Below are positions 14,133 to 15,784 of a stretch of 15,784 nucleotides of DNA, one piece after another (within the stretch, counting starts at the first letter, position 1; every line of letters begins with the position of its first letter). The notes under the pieces are model-generated. The model worked only from the letters and a program-made list of their open reading frames with translations, ran no database searches and was not told the origin of the DNA. The DNA is taken from NCBI GenBank assembly GCA_051004735.1, contig JBPCKA010000085.1, forward strand, positions 1-15,784, read 5' to 3'. The DNA comes from Euzebya sp051004735. GTDB lineage: Bacteria > Actinomycetota > Nitriliruptoria > Euzebyales > Euzebyaceae. A program made the position numbers and the translations under genes.

Positions 14133-15192
14133 AGACCCAGCCGAGATGCCGCGCCCACTCACCTTGCCTCGACCGCAGAACCGCAGCTCCCATTCCTCCC
14201 TCGATCCGGGCCCTGTCATTGTGCAGCACAGTGAACCAGAAGCGAAGGTAGGGGTCGTCAATGGAATACCTGGGTCTGGCCCGCCTGGGGGCGCCCACCG
14301 GGGTCTCCCGAAGCACAAGCCCTGAGTCGGTTAGGAATTCCAAGGCGTACTCGACGCGCTGACCAGCATCGGTGGCAATGTCGCCGTACTTGGTCCGGCC
14401 ACGCCCCACGGCGGCAAGAACCCGGCCGAATCCGGGTCCGTATGGCAACTCCCGAAGGATGAGATCGGCGTCCTCGAGAAGAATTCCGCCTGCTTCTCCA
14501 GCGAGTCGTTGTCGATTCTCCGCAGCGGTCGAGGTGGTGTCCCAAGCGGCGACATGAAGGGGCCACCCTCCGCACGCCGCGTACGCCTCGATCGCATCCG
14601 CGGGCGGTAGATCCCAAATCCTTGCGACCGTGGGCAGGTCAAATGGCTTCAGCCGTAGGTGTGAGGTGGCCCTACCTCGGAGGGGTCCGTGAGGCCCGAC
14701 CATTTGTTCCATCACCGTCGGCGCCGATCCCGTCAGCACGAGAGTGAGATGTGTTGGGGCTGACACAGACGTCAACCGGTCCCACACGGTCTGCACGACA
14801 CTGATGAAACCCGGCGTCGATTGTTCCAGGTACGGAGCCTCATCGATCACGAGAATGATCGGCGTGGTTCTGGCCAAACCGATTATTGCCGTGAGCGCTC
14901 GCTCCCAATTGCCCAAGGGCACGGCGTCCGCGAGGAGAGGTTCATCGCTGAACACCGGTCGGAGCGCCTCGGAGAACCGTGAGAGTTCCACATACTCAGA
15001 CTGCTGAGTGGCACTGAAGAACACGGTCCGTTGGTCGGCTACGCGATCCATGGCATGCAGCAGCAAGAACGTCTTGCCGACGCGACGGTGTCCGGACAGG
15101 ATCACGAGCTGCGGGGTTCCGTGAACACCGTTATCGAAGGCGGAGGCCAGGGACGCCATCTCCGACACACGATCATGCAGTGGGCTAAGCAC
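13801..15192 (-). CDS. AAA ATPase with C-terminal DUF234 (PD-(D/E)XK-like) domain
   Basis: This encodes 463 residues. Walker A is GHRRVGKT (34-41) and Walker B is IILVIDEAPYLEQ (112-124). A sensor-type strand TLVLTGSA lies at 150-157, then a winged-helix region (~250-300). The DUF234 signature YSIDDPYLRFWF is at 309-320. The C-terminus carries E389-x-D391 and G-E405-A-K407-C, a PD-(D/E)XK-like nuclease pattern. The family is a widespread group of archaeal/bacterial ATPases of uncertain, possibly mobile-element or defence-related, function. The GTG at 15192 is the annotated start, with only a weak ribosome-binding site; an ATG at residue 12 is an alternative. The cas4-cas1 stub follows nine bases downstream and cas3 relics lie divergently upstream. 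The promoter region carries a tandem operator, so expression is probably regulated. Confidence 0.9.
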   Translation of the reverse strand: MLSPLHDRVSEMASLASAFDNGVHGTPQLVILSGHRRVGKTFLLLHAMDRVADQRTVFFSATQQSEYVELSRFSEALRPVFSDEPLLADAVPLGNWERALTAIIGLARTTPIILVIDEAPYLEQSTPGFISVVQTVWDRLTSVSAPTHLTLVLTGSAPTVMEQMVGPHGPLRGRATSHLRLKPFDLPTVARIWDLPPADAIEAYAACGGWPLHVAAWDTTSTAAENRQRLAGEAGGILLEDADLILRELPYGPGFGRVLAAVGRGRTKYGDIATDAGQRVEYALEFLTDSGLVLRETPVGAPRRARPRYSIDDPYLRFWFTVLHNDRARIEGGMGAAVLRSRQGEWARHLGWVFEAEARAHARRITRDGHLDPMSLVGRWWSSGKRPVEIDVLAMHDGRTIMVGEAKCSAGPFDPRWVDSLTTDLGFVPDPIDRPQRWIWTRANAPGDLPKDVTVFGPGDMVE

Positions 15193-15206
15193 CTTGCCAG
15201 TGATCG

Positions 15207-15237
15207 TACATCACCGATGTAGTACATCGTTAATGTA
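15207..15237. promoter_or_regulatory. Tandem 15-bp operator between ATPase and cas3 remnant
   Basis: Two imperfect copies of one palindrome stand 16 bp apart: TACATCACCGATGTA (15207-15221) and TACATCGTTAATGTA (15223-15237). A further half-site AAACATCGG follows at 15241-15249. They start 15 bp upstream of the ATPase GTG. On the minus strand TACATT within the second site could be a -10 element. Binding by a dimeric repressor, two dimers on one face-shifted array, is inferred; no candidate regulator gene is in the window. Confidence 0.6.
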
Positions 15238-15275
15238 GTGAAACATCGGATTCTTGCCTTAAGAACCGTTGACGT

Positions 15276-15291
15276 GAGAGTCTTCACTCTC
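15276..15291. promoter_or_regulatory. Inverted repeat upstream of cas3 remnant
   Basis: GAGAGT-CTTC-ACTCTC is a perfect 6-bp inverted repeat. TTGACG at 15269-15274 could be a -35 for rightward transcription, with a weak TAGCGT 18 bases on. It may be an operator or a 5' leader hairpin for cas3. Confidence 0.35.
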
Positions 15292-15335
15292 GTAGCGTCG
15301 CGGGACGGTCGAAATCCAAACGGCAGGGCCATGGC

Positions 15336-15784
15336 GTGGAAGCCTTCGAAGCGTTCATGAAGCAAGCCACAGGCTTCCCGCCCTATCGGCGCACCCTAGT
15401 CACCCAAACGGCCGACCAGGTCCGTTCGTGGGTTACCTCACTCGACCTCACCGACCACGTGGCCGTCACTTCTCTTCTTGGCGGTGACGGCAAACTGGAC
15501 GCCACGTGGCGTCTTGACCCGACTGCGGACACGATCCTGGCAGACCTTCGCTGACTTGTCCACCGATGCGCAAGCTGCCGAGGTGGTGCTGATCCACTCG
15601 CGATTTCGACCGCCTAAGCGAGAGGCCGCGATGGCAAGAGTCCTGATGCAACCCGGTCCGGAGGAAGCCATTGTTGTCACCACCCATGCTTTAGAGGCCG
15701 GAGTCGACATCACCAGCGCATGTTTGTTCACTGAACTCGCTCCGTGGAGTTCGATCGTGCACCGTGCAGAACCTTGCAACCGGT
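15336..15784 (+). pseudogene. cas3: Cas3 helicase remnant (type I-G-like), runs off right edge
   Basis: A GTG at 15336, with AGGG eight bases upstream, starts FEAFMKQATGFPPY, the usual Cas3 N-terminus of this subtype. It jumps at ~15387 to RRTLVTQTADQVRSWVTSLD, HVAVTSLLGGDG and WRLDPTADTIL. The Walker A segment that belongs between these is missing. A stop follows at 15552. In another frame from ~15540 come EVVLIHSRFRPPKREAAMAR and VVTTHALEAGVDITSACLFT, then ELAPWSS and IVHRAEPCNR. These are helicase domain 2 motifs IV-VI. The DEVQ box and everything between TIL and that point are deleted. Motif VI, normally QRFGRCNR, reads HRAEPCNR. Cas3 unwinds and degrades DNA recruited by Cascade; this copy cannot. 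Confidence 0.85.

Overview
The window is high-GC DNA with strong G/C preference at third codon positions. Cell-wall-binding CWB2 repeats in a secreted giant protein, together with an actinobacterial-style Cas4-Cas1 and Cas3, point to a Gram-positive actinobacterium. CWB2-rich lineages such as Nitriliruptoria/Euzebya fit, but that assignment is inference. Much of the window is genomic debris. Only four genes look intact: hicB, the giant CWB2-RHS gene, a VOC-family gene and an AAA ATPase-nuclease gene. Most of the rest are recognisable families broken by frameshifts or internal deletions.

Left end (1-1750): a CRISPR array of six identical 36-bp repeats runs off the left edge. It is followed by a frameshifted remnant of the C-terminus of an ATPase whose intact relative lies at 13801-15192. 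Next comes a HicAB toxin-antitoxin locus on the minus strand, with an intact antitoxin, a broken toxin and a palindromic operator in the promoter. About 60 bp upstream of that promoter lies a lone, reverse-oriented, degenerate copy of the CRISPR repeat that still folds into a perfect hairpin.

Middle left (1850-3700): mosaic of remnants, namely a DUF899 gene frameshifted near its 3' end, a fragment of an unknown gene coupled to it, the front half of a secreted protein, and a Uma2-type nuclease remnant.

Centre (3700-10783): a 2312-residue secreted protein with signal peptide, three CWB2 repeats, Gly-rich linker, carboxypeptidase-regulatory-like domain, NHL-type propeller, YD/RHS repeats, RHS core and a short variable tail. 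No immunity gene follows it.

Right (10800-15784, mainly minus strand): a proS remnant fused to a GNAT acetyltransferase that has lost its acetyl-CoA site, an intact VOC protein, a gene-poor stretch, and an ORF that starts as Cas4-Cas1 but continues as something else. Then comes the intact AAA ATPase with a PD-(D/E)XK-like C-terminus, and divergently a decayed cas3 running off the right edge. A tandem 15-bp operator lies between the last two.

Taken together, this looks like a type I-G (formerly I-U) CRISPR-Cas locus in pieces. Array, ATPase, cas4-cas1 and cas3 relics lie at both ends of about 13 kb. A 0.34-kb direct repeat (623-963 and 13790-14132) brackets the intervening DNA. The most interesting item is the solitary hairpin-preserving CRISPR-like repeat beside the hicAB promoter.
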